A stretch of DNA of 64,000 nt from Homarus americanus (GCF_018991925.1 NW_024737068.1:2389094-2453093); one strand, 5' to 3'; positions 32,636-44,114 are shown, counted from the first letter of the stretch. A program made the numbers and translations. The notes: generated from the letters alone by a model not told the origin.

Positions 32636-32930
32636 CGAGGGAAGGCGTGAGTTTATGTTAAGTTCACTGCTACCATTATAATAACTAAGCGAGGAGGGCG
32701 TGGATTAACGTATAGTTCGCTGTCACCAATATAATGTTACGAATGCAACCACCCTTGTACTGCCTGTTTCGTCAAGATAGTTACGAGATTACTTCAAAAG
32801 ATTCTAACTATCACTGTACTGAACACTAAAGGGAAGAGGCGTGAGTTTTACGTTAAGTGCGCTGCCACCATTGTAATGACTAAGCGAGGAGGGCGTGGAT
32901 TAACGTATAGTTCGCTGTCACCTATAACAT
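32636..32930. repeat. Tandem duplication of about 190 bp
   Basis: GAGGAGGGCGTGGATTAACG and the following GTATAGTTCGCTGTCACC occur at 32690 and 32884, and GGCGTGAGTTT at 32645 and 32836. The duplicated unit contains the primer-binding-type string. Confidence 0.8.
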
Positions 32931-33775
32931 GACGGATCTTGCATGAAGAATATTTATATATATAGGAAGAATATTTAGTAAGAGAGTAAAAATGAGAGAT
33001 GTTGGTAGGCTGGCCGTGATAGATATTTGATGATGGATTTACACTTATCGTATCTTGTATGTCAATACACATCTATTACGTCTTAAGGGCGACTTCTCAA
33101 ACACCGCTTCGTTACAACTCTTTATTAATTACGACAATGACATGGACACATTAATAACACCTTCTATTGAAGTTACTAGGACACTATATTTACGTTACTA
33201 GGACATCATATTACGTTACTAGACACTCTGATTCTCGGACACGAACATGAAATGAATACACTTCCCACGTAAGTAACTCATCCCATGGAAAGCTCTGACA
33301 AACACTCACGTGACCTAGGGGAGGCCTAGCAGGTAGTCCTGGGTTGTCTCTATGGGAGACTGCTTAGCTGGGTGCCGGAGGGAAGTCTCAGTCCTGACCG
33401 GAGGCGACTGCCTCCGGTCAGGACCGCCTCCTCTCTAGCGGGCCTGGTGGTGTAGTAGCTGGCCCTTCCTCCTTACAAGACACACTCTCTCTCTCTGTCA
33501 ATCTCTCTCCCCAGAGGGAGGACTAGGACGTCCTCTATATTGGGAGGCGAGCCGTCAGGTTGAGCTGATCGGGGGGGCGGCAAAGGGTCTCCTTACATTT
33601 GCCCTCGCTAATGTAGAGTCAGGTCTGGACTTTTTCAGAGACTACAAGTTGTATATTCTGGATTTATAACCCTTGGTCAGCCGCAAGACTTACCCTACAC
33701 TTGACCCCCCTAATGTCGGGTCAAGTCTGGACTGTTTCTGAGATGTAAGCTGTGGTCTGACAACCCATCACTACA
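32930..33775 (-). repeat. Long direct repeat, copy B (probable LTR)
   Basis: Partner of 29341-30256. It ends at the same CCCATCACTACA and then meets (TA)n. Confidence 0.6.
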
Positions 33776-33903
<128 letters not shown>

Positions 33904-33996
33904 TGAGTCACTGTGCAATATGTATTTTTTGTGGGGGCACGGGGGGGGGCGGCAAACTCAAGGGCCGCCCAGGGCGGCACACACTCTAGCTACGCC

Positions 33997-34680
33997 ACTG
34001 TTTGTGTCGTCAAATCTGTCTGTTTTATCCGTTGTTGGCATGTGTCTGCCTGTTTTTCTAATATGAACCAGTCAGTCTGTCTGTCACGTTAGTTGCCATA
34101 TTGCCTATTTGTGCATGTATGAATCTGTCTATTTTTGTCAACCTCCTGTCTGTTTCACTGTCTATATTCACCCTGTGTCTATTGTAGTCATCTTCTCCAT
34201 GCATTCCTGTTATTATCTTTTTATCTCTTCTCCTTTTCCATGTACAGGAATAAGTATACACTGTAGCTGTAAGGTCGTCTGGTAACGTTGAAACTGCACA
34301 TCCAGACGCATGATGAAACTCAGCTCCCCCCACCTGTTATCTCTAACTATTTTCTGTTTCCCCTTCTTTATTCTTCTATTTTACTCATCTTCCTTCCTTT
34401 ACTAATCCAAACAACATTAAAAAAAGTAGGCTAAGAAAAAAAGTGGGGGAGGAGGAGGGAGCCGTATGATAACTGCAATCGTGGGCTGACAGCGAATGAG
34501 GGTGCGCCAAGTCCTTAGACTTGCATCGTTTTCCAGCGTAAATAAAATGGTTATGTAATGGCTTCCTAAAGAAACTATCGATATGGGACCAGGTTTGTTA
34601 CACTATACGAATTTTTTGCGATTTTTCCACAAATTTGATGAAAACGATTGTGCTGTTTCGGCTGCCCAGAACAGACAGAG
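33997..34680. repeat. Dispersed repeat R1, copy 3 (5'-truncated)
   Basis: Begins at TTTGTGTCGTCAAATCTGTC of the R1 family and runs to the CCCAGAACA 3' end. Confidence 0.85.
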
Positions 34681-34802
<122 letters not shown>

Positions 34803-34847
34803 ATGCCTAGTCCTATAGTATATTAGATATGCATTATGCATGTTTTG

Positions 34848-35143
34848 TGTCAAAGTAAGAGAAACAATTGAGACCCTGCAATTTTGTGTATATGAGGCAG
34901 AAAGGTAGATCAGCAACCTGGGACTTGGTCATAATTTTCGTGATGCCATATAGCAGCAGGGTCTACCATTAGACACCACATTATGCTTCCAATATCTTCC
35001 CAGGCTGTCAATGAATACGATGTATTTCTTTGTGTATGAAAATCTGCCCTGCGTGGCAGTGAGAAGTGTCAAGACCTGACTCAATTTCTCGGAATAGGCA
35101 AACTGTACTCCAGGATTTGCCAATAAATTTGTTAAACTTACAA
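34848..35143 (+). repeat. Dispersed module R2, longest copy
   Basis: From GTAAGAGAAACAATTGAGAC to GCCAATAAATTTGTTAAAC. Its first part matches 48075-48292 and its last part matches 11346-11480 and 12147-12215. The AATAAA close to the end suggests a transcript 3' end. It abuts the truncated LTR at 35145. Confidence 0.75.
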
Positions 35144-35144
35144 A

Positions 35145-35476
35145 AACTCCGTGCTGTCTAGTTCAGTCCGTGGCTGACGCTGCTCTGCCGTGACCATCAC
35201 CACCACCACACAAATATGGCTCGGTTGCCAACTAATCCTAATACAATACATTAAAAGTTTTACACCTTATACCCTATAAAACAGAATATAGCTCTTACAT
35301 AATGTTTTAACAACAAAATCTAAATAACACTGACATAAAAAACATCGTAAATCAAAACATTAGAAAACTTATATAAGCATGCATACAGGCCGTGAACCAC
35401 GCTCATTGACATTGGTCGTTCTCGGATATCACCTAATTAGCCAATCATAGACAGCGGTGTGGGTCGACATGTGACA
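35145..35476 (-). repeat. 3' LTR, truncated
   Basis: Matches 40916-41242 (GTTCAGTCCGTGGCT, GGCTCGGTTGCCAACTAATC and CCAATCATAGACAG). It ends CATGTGACA, with CACCCCCACACC beyond it, the complement of a short purine tract. About 200 bp of the LTR are missing at 35145. Confidence 0.85.
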
Positions 35477-35684
35477 CACCCCCACACCTAGGATTCACCC
35501 ACAGTGAAGTTACTCATCAATCACATTCGGCATAAAAAATCTGACAATACATTTTCTTTACCTGCAATGACCTTAATTGTGAAAGTATAATTTTGTAAGA
35601 ACAAAGCCCACATGAGCAATCTAGCATTCTTTGGCTTCTTTCTCTGTAAATACCTATCAAACTTTTGAATAGCAAACACAATAG
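35477..35684 (-). other. Decayed RNase H/3' region
   Basis: Lies between the RNase H start and the 3' LTR. AYAIVFAIQKFDRYLQRKKP-like pieces can be read in broken frames; little more can be said. Confidence 0.4.
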
Positions 35685-36913
35685 CTAGGCAATAGGAAAT
35701 AAGCCATCTTCAAACTGCTGCTGTAACGCGGCTCCTATGTCTCTGTCTGAGGCATCTGTCTGCACCTCAAAACCTCTGCTGTAGTCAGGGGTCCTTAGGA
35801 TTGGGGAAGAGGTAATACAATGCTTAAGTTCATCGAAGGCCCTCTCTTGTACTGGACCCAACCGCAGTTTATTCGGACTACCCTTCTTCAGCAGATCGGT
35901 GACGGAGGCAGTTACCTGTGAAAAGTTAGGGATGATTCTCTGATAAAATCCTACTAAACCTAGAAAAGATCTTAATTTAATTTTCTCCACTGTGTTATCC
36001 TGAGCAGTGGTTATACCTGGGCTTAGAGTATAACCAAAGAAATCTATGGTCTCAAATCCCAACAAACATTTAGATGGTCTGATAGTTAAACCTGTCTCTC
36101 TTATGCGTATAAAAATGACACGTAACATTTCAAGATGATCGTTTCATGTTAGTATATGTGCTAGTACATCATCCATGTAGTTATCAACCCCCCTTACCCC
36201 CTACAAGAGAGTCCTCATAAGTCTATTAAAGCTGGCTGGTGAGTTAACAAGCCCAAATGGCATTCTGTTAAAATGGTAACAACCTCCATTTGTGACAAAA
36301 GCTGTTAAAGGCATCGAGTCGTCCTACATCTCCACCTGCTAAAATCCTCCACTCGGGTCTGTCTCAGAAAAATGTCGTTTCCCTTGAAGCTTAGTCAAAA
36401 TGTCTTCTGGTCGGTTCATTGGCTCACAATCGAACTTGGTAACATTGTTGAGATTCTTATAATTAACACAAAACCTGTATGAGCCATCAGGCTTACCAAC
36501 CAGAACTACAGGTGAACAATACTCTGAGTTTGAATGTACGATAACCCCTTCCCCAGCATTGCTTTTACCTCTCTCTCTACTACATCTTGAGTTGAAAAGG
36601 GCAATCGATACATCTTCTCTTTTATTATGCCCTCTAATATTAATTTTATCTTGTGTTTTACCATATCTGTACAACCTGGCTTATTTGTTAAAATGTCAGA
36701 AAGTTCCTCGCATAACTCTCGTAAATTATCCTTCCTCTCGAGTGACAACCCTGTATTTATAATGATATCATTGTGCGACTCTCTTCCTCTCACCGCACGT
36801 AAATCAAGCAAATCATCTTCCTCCCTTATAGTACTAGGTAGTACGGAGGCAGTGGCTACGACTTCACTTGATCTAGAATCATACTTCTTTAATAAGTTAA
36901 TGGAAGACATCAT
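35685..36913 (-). pseudogene. Reverse transcriptase and RNase H start of the integrase-first element
   Basis: Three frames are needed. The first (36913-36506) holds the pre-RT region. The next (36674-36339) has SYRFCVNYKNLNNVT and the MNRPEDILTKLQGKRHFSETD block, where the catalytic Asp of motif A is expected. The last (36128-35685) has KCLLGFETIDFFGYTLSPG, LRSFLGLVGFYQRIIPNFS and RGFEVQTDASDRDIGAAL (RNase H Asp). The YxDD region around 36130-36200 (YMDDVLA on the minus strand) is off frame. It is a complete but broken RT. Confidence 0.8.
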
Positions 36914-37175
36914 TTAACATGATCCGATAATCAAGATACCCTACTTTCTCCAAGACTGTATATGGACCCTTCCAACTCAAAAGTAACTTATTAGAACGTG
37001 TGGGTAACAATATCAGAACTTTATCTCCTACTCTCTATTTCGGGATTTCTTGTCATAATGATGTATATACCTATCGCCTGATGATTTTAAACTTGTCTGC
37101 GCTAATTTACAGGTCTCTTCCAAACGGTTTCTCAATTACATGACATACTGATAGGTGTTGTGTACCTGTGGATCC

Positions 37176-37722
37176 TCACCAACTCCAGACCAGACCACTC
37201 TCGACAGACGCAGCGGGCCATTTAACTGTACGTCTGTAGAGTAGTTCAAACACTGAAAGTCCTGTACTCGCCTGTGGTACCTCTCTATAAGCAAAGAGCA
37301 CTGCTGAAAGATATCTGTCCCAATCTAACGGGCGCTCTTGACAAGTCTTCTTCAACATTGACTTAAGAGTGTGGTTAAACTTTTCACATAAGCCATTGGA
37401 CATAGGATGGTAAGGCGTGGTAAATGACTGCTTAATACTTAAGAGTCTACATATCTCTTGCATTAAATTTGAGGTGAATTGTGAGCTCCTATCACTAAGA
37501 ATTTCTTGGGGAAACCCAACTCGACTGAATATACCTAGCAAAGCCTCTGAAACCCTTTCTGTCTCAATCCCTGGAATAGCTACCGCCTCTGGCCACCTTG
37601 TTGCATAATCCACCAAAGTCAGAGTCCACCTATTCCCCAGAGAAGAGGGTGGACTGATCGGGCAGACCAGATCTACTGCAACTTTCTGAAAAGGGATAGA
37701 CATTAAGGGCATTTTCCCTAGG
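37176..37722 (-). pseudogene. Integrase core of the integrase-first element
   Basis: An open frame of about 185 residues with the catalytic Asp in VAVDLVCPI, Asp in ILSDRSSQFTS and Glu in SNGLCEKFNHTL. The N-terminal zinc domain is separated from it by the MITE. Downstream, toward 36920, KLLLSWKGPYTVLEKVGYLD can be read; this is the usual C-terminal integrase strand region and shows that integrase ends before RT begins. Confidence 0.85.
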
Positions 37723-37723
37723 G

Positions 37724-38482
37724 CAGTGTTTCTCAAACTTTTTCACTTCATTCCCCCCATGAGGAACTCTCAACATCCTTGTGTCCCCCCTTCAGTTCTC
37801 TCCCAAGCCCCTCACAAATAATGATGAAATAAACTGTTTTGATACTCTTCCTTTATTTTAATGTTTTCAATCATCAAACAGAATGCATATTTTGTTACAG
37901 TTCAATGAGATGGATGACGTTGTTTCCATTCAGTCAGTCGACTGATTCGAGGTTGAGTCACCGATAAAGCACATCTCATTTCTTGGTCCACGTGTAACCG
38001 CTTTCGGCTTTTATTCTCTATTTGAAGGGTGGAGAAACCAGATGCACATAAATAAGTAGCAGAAGAAATGGCAAGAGGACTCGAAGTGCTATCTCACTAA
38101 CTTTTGGATATGACTGATACATTGAGCACCAGAATACAGTCGGAGATTTTTCTTCATTGAGGGCTCTGGCAGCAGAATCGCTCTGAGATCAAGGAATTCG
38201 TCTGAACAGGAACTATAATCGTGCTATCTGAGCGAATCCGTTGGAAATGAAAATCTAGCTGCTGCACCATACTATGTAAATATCAAAACTGTACCGTACG
38301 AATATTATGATTACACACAATGACAAAAAAAAATCTCCCCCTAACAAGGCAAACTAACAAAAAAAGTTGAATCAGAGTTTCCACATTTTCTCCAAACATA
38401 TACCACTTACTACCTGCCATGCCCCCCTAAAATCTTGCAGTGACCCCCTTGGGGGCCATTGCCCCCAGTTTGAGAAACACTG
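37724..38482. mobile_element. hAT-type MITE inserted in the integrase
   Basis: Perfect 16-bp terminal inverted repeats, CAGTGTTTCTCAAACT at 37724 and its complement ending at 38482. The 759-bp interior has no transposase ORF. Flanks TCCCTAGG and GGCCTAGG agree in six of eight bases (counting one extra TIR base), compatible with an 8-bp hAT duplication. The integrase zinc domain and core lie on its two sides, which shows it is an insertion. Confidence 0.85.
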
Positions 38483-39442
38483 CGGCCTAGGGGTACCTTA
38501 GGTACCTTCCCCTTAGGTATTGTCCTCTGACACCTATCACAACTGCGGCACCATCTCTTAATATCTCTATAAACTTCTGGCCAGTAAAATGAACTTTGAA
38601 CTCTATCCTGTCTTTTTCATCCCTAAGTGACCACCCATCAAAACTTCGTAGGCCATAGTTAGTACATAGTCTCGTCTGTCCTTAGGTAATAAAAGTTGCT
38701 CAAATTCCGCCCCATATTTCCTAACCTGAAGTCTGTGCCACAATCCCTTAAGTTTCACTAGTCTTATTTTCCCTTTTACAGAATTACTAATTAATCTTTG
38801 TAGGGATTCATGCCTCTCCTGCTCTTCTATTGTAATGGCAGAGCCGTTACTAACTGCACTTTTTACTTTACTAACACACAATGGTTTAAACTCTTTCCTG
38901 TTTCGCTGCTGTGCCCCTGTCTGAACTGCTCCGGTGACAAGCAGAGATGCTGAAGCCCTCTCTTCTTCTACGTCGTCTGTAGACTGGTTTCTACTCATCG
39001 AGTCCAGGCTCTGGGTCGTGTGTCTTGATAAGTGTATGGATGTTGATCCTCGACTGGAAGCATTTGTTTCATCCAATCCAAACAATGCGGAAACAGACTG
39101 TTCCACACTCGCTATTGGTACCGCCTCCGTAGATGGAACCAACCGGCCATGTACGATACTCACACCAGAAGATGACCATGAGGTAGTGATGGTTCCGGGT
39201 TCAGGACTCATATTCTTCTCCCGAAATGACGACGATGTGGCCAGCACTACACAAGGACTGGGAAGCACTTTCTCTGTCACTGCTGGTGGCGAAGTGGGAG
39301 AAATATCCTCAAACCTGGTTGAAACAAAGTTTACCAATAATGGTGTAGGGACTTCAGCAACCTTCACAAGTCCAGGTAGAGCTCCAGGAATGTTCCCAAT
39401 GATTAAGTCACATATGGTATCCTTCATACACGTAGCCTCCAC
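38483..39442 (-). pseudogene. Protease tail, linker and integrase zinc-binding domain
   Basis: At the N-terminus, VEATCMKDTICDLIIGNIPG resembles the end of a retropepsin-type domain, but the catalytic Asp-Thr/Ser-Gly is not visible. A Ser/Thr-rich linker follows, then LLPKDRRDYVLTMAYEVLMG with GGHLGMKKT (the His pair). After a frameshift near 38620 comes RWCRSCDRCQRTIPKGKVPK (the Cys pair). This is the H-H-C-C domain that precedes an integrase core; the core resumes beyond the MITE. Confidence 0.75.
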
Positions 39443-39707
39443 AGTACCAGAAAAATAAGGCGTGTCAACATAAACTTGGGCTACTGGATAAACTCTTTCT
39501 TCCTTGGCTCGACCTTGGCTTTCTTGAACCTCCTGACCATCCTTACTAGGTCCTCGCGTAGCTACCCTGCAGTCCCTTGCTATATGACCCTTCTTATGAC
39601 ACAGGAATCAAACCTTTTCTCGTAGTGTCGGAAAAGCTGGTGATGACTTCTTATCTGGAGTTGCTTCAGTTGTAGCTGGGTAGGGTGTTCTTCCCTCCTT
39701 TTGATGT
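39443..39707 (-). pseudogene. Zinc-knuckle region of gag, broken
   Basis: On the minus strand near 39590-39620 the frame reads FLCHKKGHIARDC. The Cys expected two residues earlier is a TGA codon, so a Cys codon appears to have become a stop. VYVDTPYFSG then leads into the protease tail. Confidence 0.6.
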
Positions 39708-40583
39708 CTAGGCTGATAAGTTTTCCACATAGGACCACCATGTGCTTCTAAGAAGGTCTCGGTCAGTTCCCTCATGTCTTTGATTGTTGTTGGTTTTCTC
39801 TTTAAAAAATAGACGCAACTCTAAGTGACACCGTCTTTGGAACTGTTCACGGAGAATAAAGTCTTTAAGTCCTTTAAAAGACTTTTCGATTCCCGAGAAG
39901 TCTATCCGCCGTTCTAGAAACCGAATCATGCGAGACGTAAACTGACTAACACTTTCTCCTTTGTCCGGTACCGAGTCACGAAACTTTGAACGATAACCTT
40001 CTCCTGTGAGCATGTATCTTTCTAAAATAGATTTCTTCACCAATTCATAATCCACTGCTTCAGTTGGCGACAAGGCAACATAAGCTTGAAAAGCCTTACC
40101 AGTAAGGAGAGAACTTAAATTAACTGCCCACTGATCTATCGGCCATTCACTATTAGTTGCATGCCTTTCATACCTCTCAATATATGCATCAATGTCGTCA
40201 ACTTGTCCCTCAAACTTAGGTAACTCTGGCTTTGAATAATAAGGGAGAGTTGGCCTGGGTTCGGGAATGTCCTGACGAAGCTGAAGCATTTCAAGTTCAT
40301 GTTTTTGTTCTCTCTCCTTTTCGGCTCGTTCCTTCTCTCTTTCCACTGCTTCCTTTTCTCTCATTTTTGCTTTCTTTTCTTTAATTTTGATCTCGCATTC
40401 CAATTCCTGTTCTGCTTTCCTTAACTCATACGCTCTTCTTTTATTTCTCTTTCTTCTTCTTTCTTCTTTCTCTTGTTGTCTTTCGTCTCTTAGAATTAAT
40501 TGTTGTTGGGTCACAAACTCTTTCAATTCAATTCCATCATACCCCAAGTCTCGACCAGTTTGAATCAATTCTCCGAGATCCAT
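39708..40583 (-). CDS. gag (capsid with coiled coil, SCAN-like)
   Basis: An open frame of about 291 residues starting MDLGELIQTGRDLGYDGIEL. Residues about 25-105 are an extreme Glu/Lys/Arg coiled coil. Residues about 115-260 form a helical capsid region with PKFEGQVDDIDAYIERYERH, WAVNLSSLLTGKAFQAYVAL and FLERRIDFSGIE. This arrangement is like the Gag of Gmr1-type elements, the proposed source of the vertebrate SCAN domain. The frame is lost after about 39790, before the zinc knuckle. The ATG is the first after the leader. Confidence 0.75.
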   Translation of the reverse strand: MDLGELIQTGRDLGYDGIELKEFVTQQQLILRDERQQEKEERRRKRNKRRAYELRKAEQELECEIKIKEKKAKMREKEAVEREKERAEKEREQKHELEMLQLRQDIPEPRPTLPYYSKPELPKFEGQVDDIDAYIERYERHATNSEWPIDQWAVNLSSLLTGKAFQAYVALSPTEAVDYELVKKSILERYMLTGEGYRSKFRDSVPDKGESVSQFTSRMIRFLERRIDFSGIEKSFKGLKDFILREQFQRRCHLELRLFFKEKTNNNQRHEGTDRDLLRSTWWSYVENLSA

Positions 40584-40701
40584 TCTTAGTCGATTTAAAA
40601 CACGTCACTCCCGATATTCCCTTCAATAGTCGTAATGTCTTCTTCTCTACTGTTACTCAGTCCTCACATTGCACTTCCAATGTCTTCACTTAGTCTGTAT
40701 C

Positions 40702-40717
40702 CCGGGTCTAGGCACCA
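40702..40717 (-). other. Primer-binding-site candidate
   Basis: TGGTGCCTAGACCCGG on the minus strand, one base inside the 5' LTR. It would pair with a tRNA CCA end. Confidence 0.65.
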
Positions 40718-40718
40718 T

Positions 40719-41242
40719 TGTCAGTTGTCACGGGACTTTCAGACCGAGAGGAAGGGCATATGGAAACTCGTCGTGTAAAATTGACATATATTACACTATT
40801 TACATTCACAGAGCAAGTTTTCATGTCCAAATATTTCCAATTACTTCACGCGCAACTCGGCGGCTATCTTGTACTCCACGTCGGCGGGTGTATACCAGGC
40901 CTGGAGTTTCTGGCTCTCCGTGCTGTCCGGTTCAGTCCGTGGCTCACGCTGCTCTGCCGTGACCATCACCACCACCACACGAATATGGCTCGGTTGCCAA
41001 CTAATCTTAATACAATACTTTAAAGTTTTACACCTTATACCCTATCTAACAGAATATGGCTCTTACATAATGTTTTAACAACCAAAACTAAATAACACTG
41101 ATATAAAAAATACATCGTAAATCAAATCATTAAAAAACTTATTTAAGCATACAGGCCGTGAACCACTCTCATTGACATTGGTCGTTCTCGGGTATCACCT
41201 AATTAGCCAATCATAGACAGGGGTGTGGGCCAACATGTGACA
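40719..41242 (-). repeat. 5' LTR of the integrase-first element
   Basis: 524 bp; plus strand TGTCAGTTGTCACGGG ... CATGTGACA, ends TG and CA. A relic of the same LTR lies at 15326-15383. Confidence 0.85.
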
Positions 41243-42155
41243 AACATCAGGATGGACACTTACACTGTGTGGTGGTGAGGTACCAGTTTGGGGATGTACT
41301 ATGTGTGGTGAGGTGCATGTCACAGTAGGGTGTGTCATACGGAGGCGAATTTTTTTTTTTTTGAGTTTGAAAATTCGGCCCATGGTATTAATGATGTAGT
41401 TCTATGTGCAGAATCATGTGATATCTTCAGATTTGAAAAGTTTTCATTTTTTGCTAGGTAAATTTTAACTTGAAATCTTATGAAAATTCAGTAATCCCAC
41501 CCTTTTACCAACACCACTAAATAGCTTATTTGAAGTAAAGTAAATGTATCAGGTTAATTTATTAGGATGAAAATGATCCAGAATAGTGAAACGAATGATC
41601 TTGACACATTTGCCAAAACTTTAATATTCCTTTAGAAAACAAAATCATCAAATACAAAAACCGTTTTACTACTACGACCCGGTGTTGCTGCACACTATAG
41701 AGAATGGGCCACACATGTCTTTCTTTTGTTTCTTGTTTCTACTCATCACCTCCCTCAGGACTCACCTGAGCTCGGATGTAGCCTTCCCTCCTCTCCTGGT
41801 TGCATGACGCGGACTGCTGGCTCACGCCACTCTGCTGTACACAACGCCTATACTCTGGGTGCGTAGGGCCAGGCAGGGACATGCAAGGGCTGTCCAGGAA
41901 AGCTCTGACTTGAACATTGGTGAGGCTGCAGGTAAGAGGGGGCTCACTGCCAGCCTGGATGTTATCCAGATCTATGAGATCAGTGAGGGTCTTGGCACCT
42001 AGATTGGCCCCTTACAGGAGTCTTCCTGACCCCTGAAGGAATCGTCACCAACTGATCTGTCATGCCCAGATCCTCTCATATAAGTCTCATGACCAAGATC
42101 TTTTGACTGCCACTTCTTCTCCTCTCATCCTTACTGCAGAGCATTGTCTGCAGAA

Positions 42156-42947
42156 TCAAATGTCTTCCTGGGATGAGCATACCAGGAAGATCTCCTCACA
42201 GTCTGCTCCACAATCTGAACAACTCCTTCTTGCTGACTCCTCACAGGAGCTCAAGCTGGAAGAGAACATGCCTCGACCTTCGGAGAACGATGACTTGACC
42301 TTGGTGTTAAACCAATTTGGCAAGTAGACACTCACGATGAATTGGACAATAAGTCTCAGGTTGTGAAGCTGGTTCCCTTTCAGTTTATGATGAGCGACCC
42401 AAATTCTGCAGAACCTGAGAGCCGTTGTGAGCCACCTAGAATGTGAGACTGGACCTATCTGCAGGTAAGCAAGTTTATCAGGCATGACCCCAGTTTTGAT
42501 GGCACTGCAAATCATGTAACCATAGTACTGGTCAGTACTCAGGTCGTCAATGACAGTATGTGCAAGCAGCTCAACGAGTGGAGGGCCAACTGTGATTTTT
42601 TCAAAGCTCGGATTTATTTCTAACTCAGTGGCAGAGTCCAGCAGCTTGCCAAGAGGACCAGACCATCTGTTGTTTGAAAGTGTCTTGCCATCCAGCTCCT
42701 GGATCATATGTCTGAGTGGCAACTCGTTGGTGTGGAGGTCACAAACAATCCAGACCAGCTTCCTCCCAATCTTCCGCTCTATCCACTGTATGACCCCCCC
42801 TTGCCACCCTGTGTTCGTGTTGGTGCTGTCCCCTCCAATGGCCTGCAGGGTCTGGTCTATGTTCCTCTCTCTGAGCCAGTTCACAATGTTATCTGCCACT
42901 ATCTCAGCTGGTTTCCTGATGTCATCTTTCTCTGGAGTGAATGCCAC
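42156..42947 (-). pseudogene. Transposase, C-terminal half, unassigned family
   Basis: An open frame of about 263 residues: KPAEIVADNIVNWLRERNID, then QAIGGDSTNTNTGW, LVWIVCDLHTNELPLRHMIQ and a helical region with HSRWLTTALRFCRIW. An acidic residue after a Gly pair followed about 35 residues later by C-x2-H resembles the second Asp and C/D-x2-H motif of RNase H-fold transposases such as hAT. I do not recognise the family by name. No Trp-rich dimerisation tail of hAT type is visible. The frame changes to a Cys/Ser-rich tail near 42270. Confidence 0.6.
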
Positions 42948-44114
42948 AAATACTTCCCTCCTGGTTCACTGCAGCAGGAGTAGTGTTCCTCCTTCACCAT
43001 GGCAGGGAACAACTTGTCAGAATCTCCAACTTTCATGAACACTTTAGTGTCATCCCTTCTCCCATCAAAGAACAAACAATTGATTCCATTTCTCTTATCC
43101 CCTTATCAAACTCCTCTCTAGGTTACTGACAAGTTTCTCCTCTGAGCTCTCTCCTTACTTTGTTATGATCTATCACCAGGTGAACATCATCAGGTGTCAA
43201 AACCACCGTCAATCCGCTATGCGGCAGCTGTTAAGTATTCTGCAGTTTCTCTGAGACCAGTGTGTTGTCGCATGCTGGCCAGAGCTATGATCGGGATATC
43301 TTTCCTATTTCGAATCTTATGCCTGGAAGGTTTGGGATCATTATTTTCTGGGTTAGGGACAAAGTCACCATTCTCCTGGTCAGCACTCGGATCAGCCATG
43401 GGGAAGTCATTGAACTCTGAATCAGCTTGACTCCAATCATCGGCCTTTTTTACCTCACCCTGGGCCTTCTCAAGTCTCTTTTCCTCGGCAACTCTTCTCC
43501 TCTTCTGTCTCTCTGTGGCAGCCTCTGTCTCTTGACTCCGGAATATCTTGGCTAGAAATCATGAGAGCCCCTATACTGCCAGTCTTCTCTCTCTGTAAGC
43601 TTTGACAAATGCCAGTCTGATCACAGGAATCTTCAGTTCACGCTTGCAAATACAGGAGATGTGGGCCTCGGATTTACAGAAGTCACGATCGCATCCTAAA
43701 CTCAGGACAGAGAACAATTAAGCACTTGCAAGTAATTATGTCAAATAGCTGGTCCAGCTGTTTGGCAAAGCTGTCCAACTGCAAAGTTTTTCCTCTCCCA
43801 AGAGAGAGAGCCTTGCCTTTTCCCAACTGGCTAGCAGTCTCACTAATCTTCTTCTGACTTGTTATGACTGGAGGCTTTGAACTGAGCGTTAGCCAGAGGT
43901 ACTGTGCCAAGACAGCTTTATCATATCACTGGGCAATGTTCTTTGTTTGTGTGTTCTTTTGGTTCTTTTCACTGATTTGCCTGATTAAAACACCGTATCT
44001 CAAAGCATCTCTCAATGTAGGCACCGACTTCAGGAGCTCTCTCCCAGACCCAAGAGACAGGACTGAGATGGCTGGATTTTTGGTTCCTCGTCCTGACACA
44101 AGCAGCCATCGCAA
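42948..44114 (-). pseudogene. Transposase, N-terminal part, broken
   Basis: Pieces in several frames. SGRGTKNPAISVLSLGSGRE starts near 44114, then a helical segment with QLDSFAKQLDQLFDIITCKC (43910-43683), an acidic linker with KDIPIIALASMRQHTGLRET (43399-43217) and FDGRRDDTKVFMKVGDSDKL near 43075-43010. Several stops lie between. A Cys cluster after QLFDIITCKC may be the start of a zinc site. It forms the N-terminal part of the same transposase. Confidence 0.55.

Larger units (their letters stand above)
29341..33775 (-). mobile_element. Probable non-autonomous LTR element
   Basis: Two direct repeats of 0.85-0.9 kb flank about 2.7 kb without a credible ORF. Minus-strand orientation is suggested by the TG start of both repeats, the purine-rich stretch inside copy A, and TGGTGACAGCGAAC near 32720, a primer-binding-type string, inside copy B. 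The low end of copy A merges into the 21-bp array, so no target duplication could be checked. A plain segmental duplication is the alternative. Confidence 0.45.
35145..41242 (-). mobile_element. Ty3-type LTR element with integrase upstream of RT (Gmr1-like)
   Basis: A 5' LTR (40719-41242) and a truncated 3' LTR (35145-35476) share about 330 bp with many substitutions, so the copy is older than the one at 5.5-9.6 kb. On the minus strand the order is gag, protease-like tail, integrase zinc domain, integrase core, then RT and the start of RNase H. Integrase before RT is the reverse of the usual Ty3 order and is known from Gmr1-like elements. A MITE of 0.76 kb is inserted in the integrase. Frameshifts and stops show the copy is dead. 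The order is read directly; the Gmr1 assignment is by analogy. Confidence 0.82.

Noticed and set aside
37790..38460. Hidden transposase in the MITE
   Set aside because: No frame over about 60 residues with hAT resemblance; it is non-autonomous.
42550..43038. Plus-strand ORF of 162 residues
   Set aside because: Antisense to the transposase; no domain of its own.
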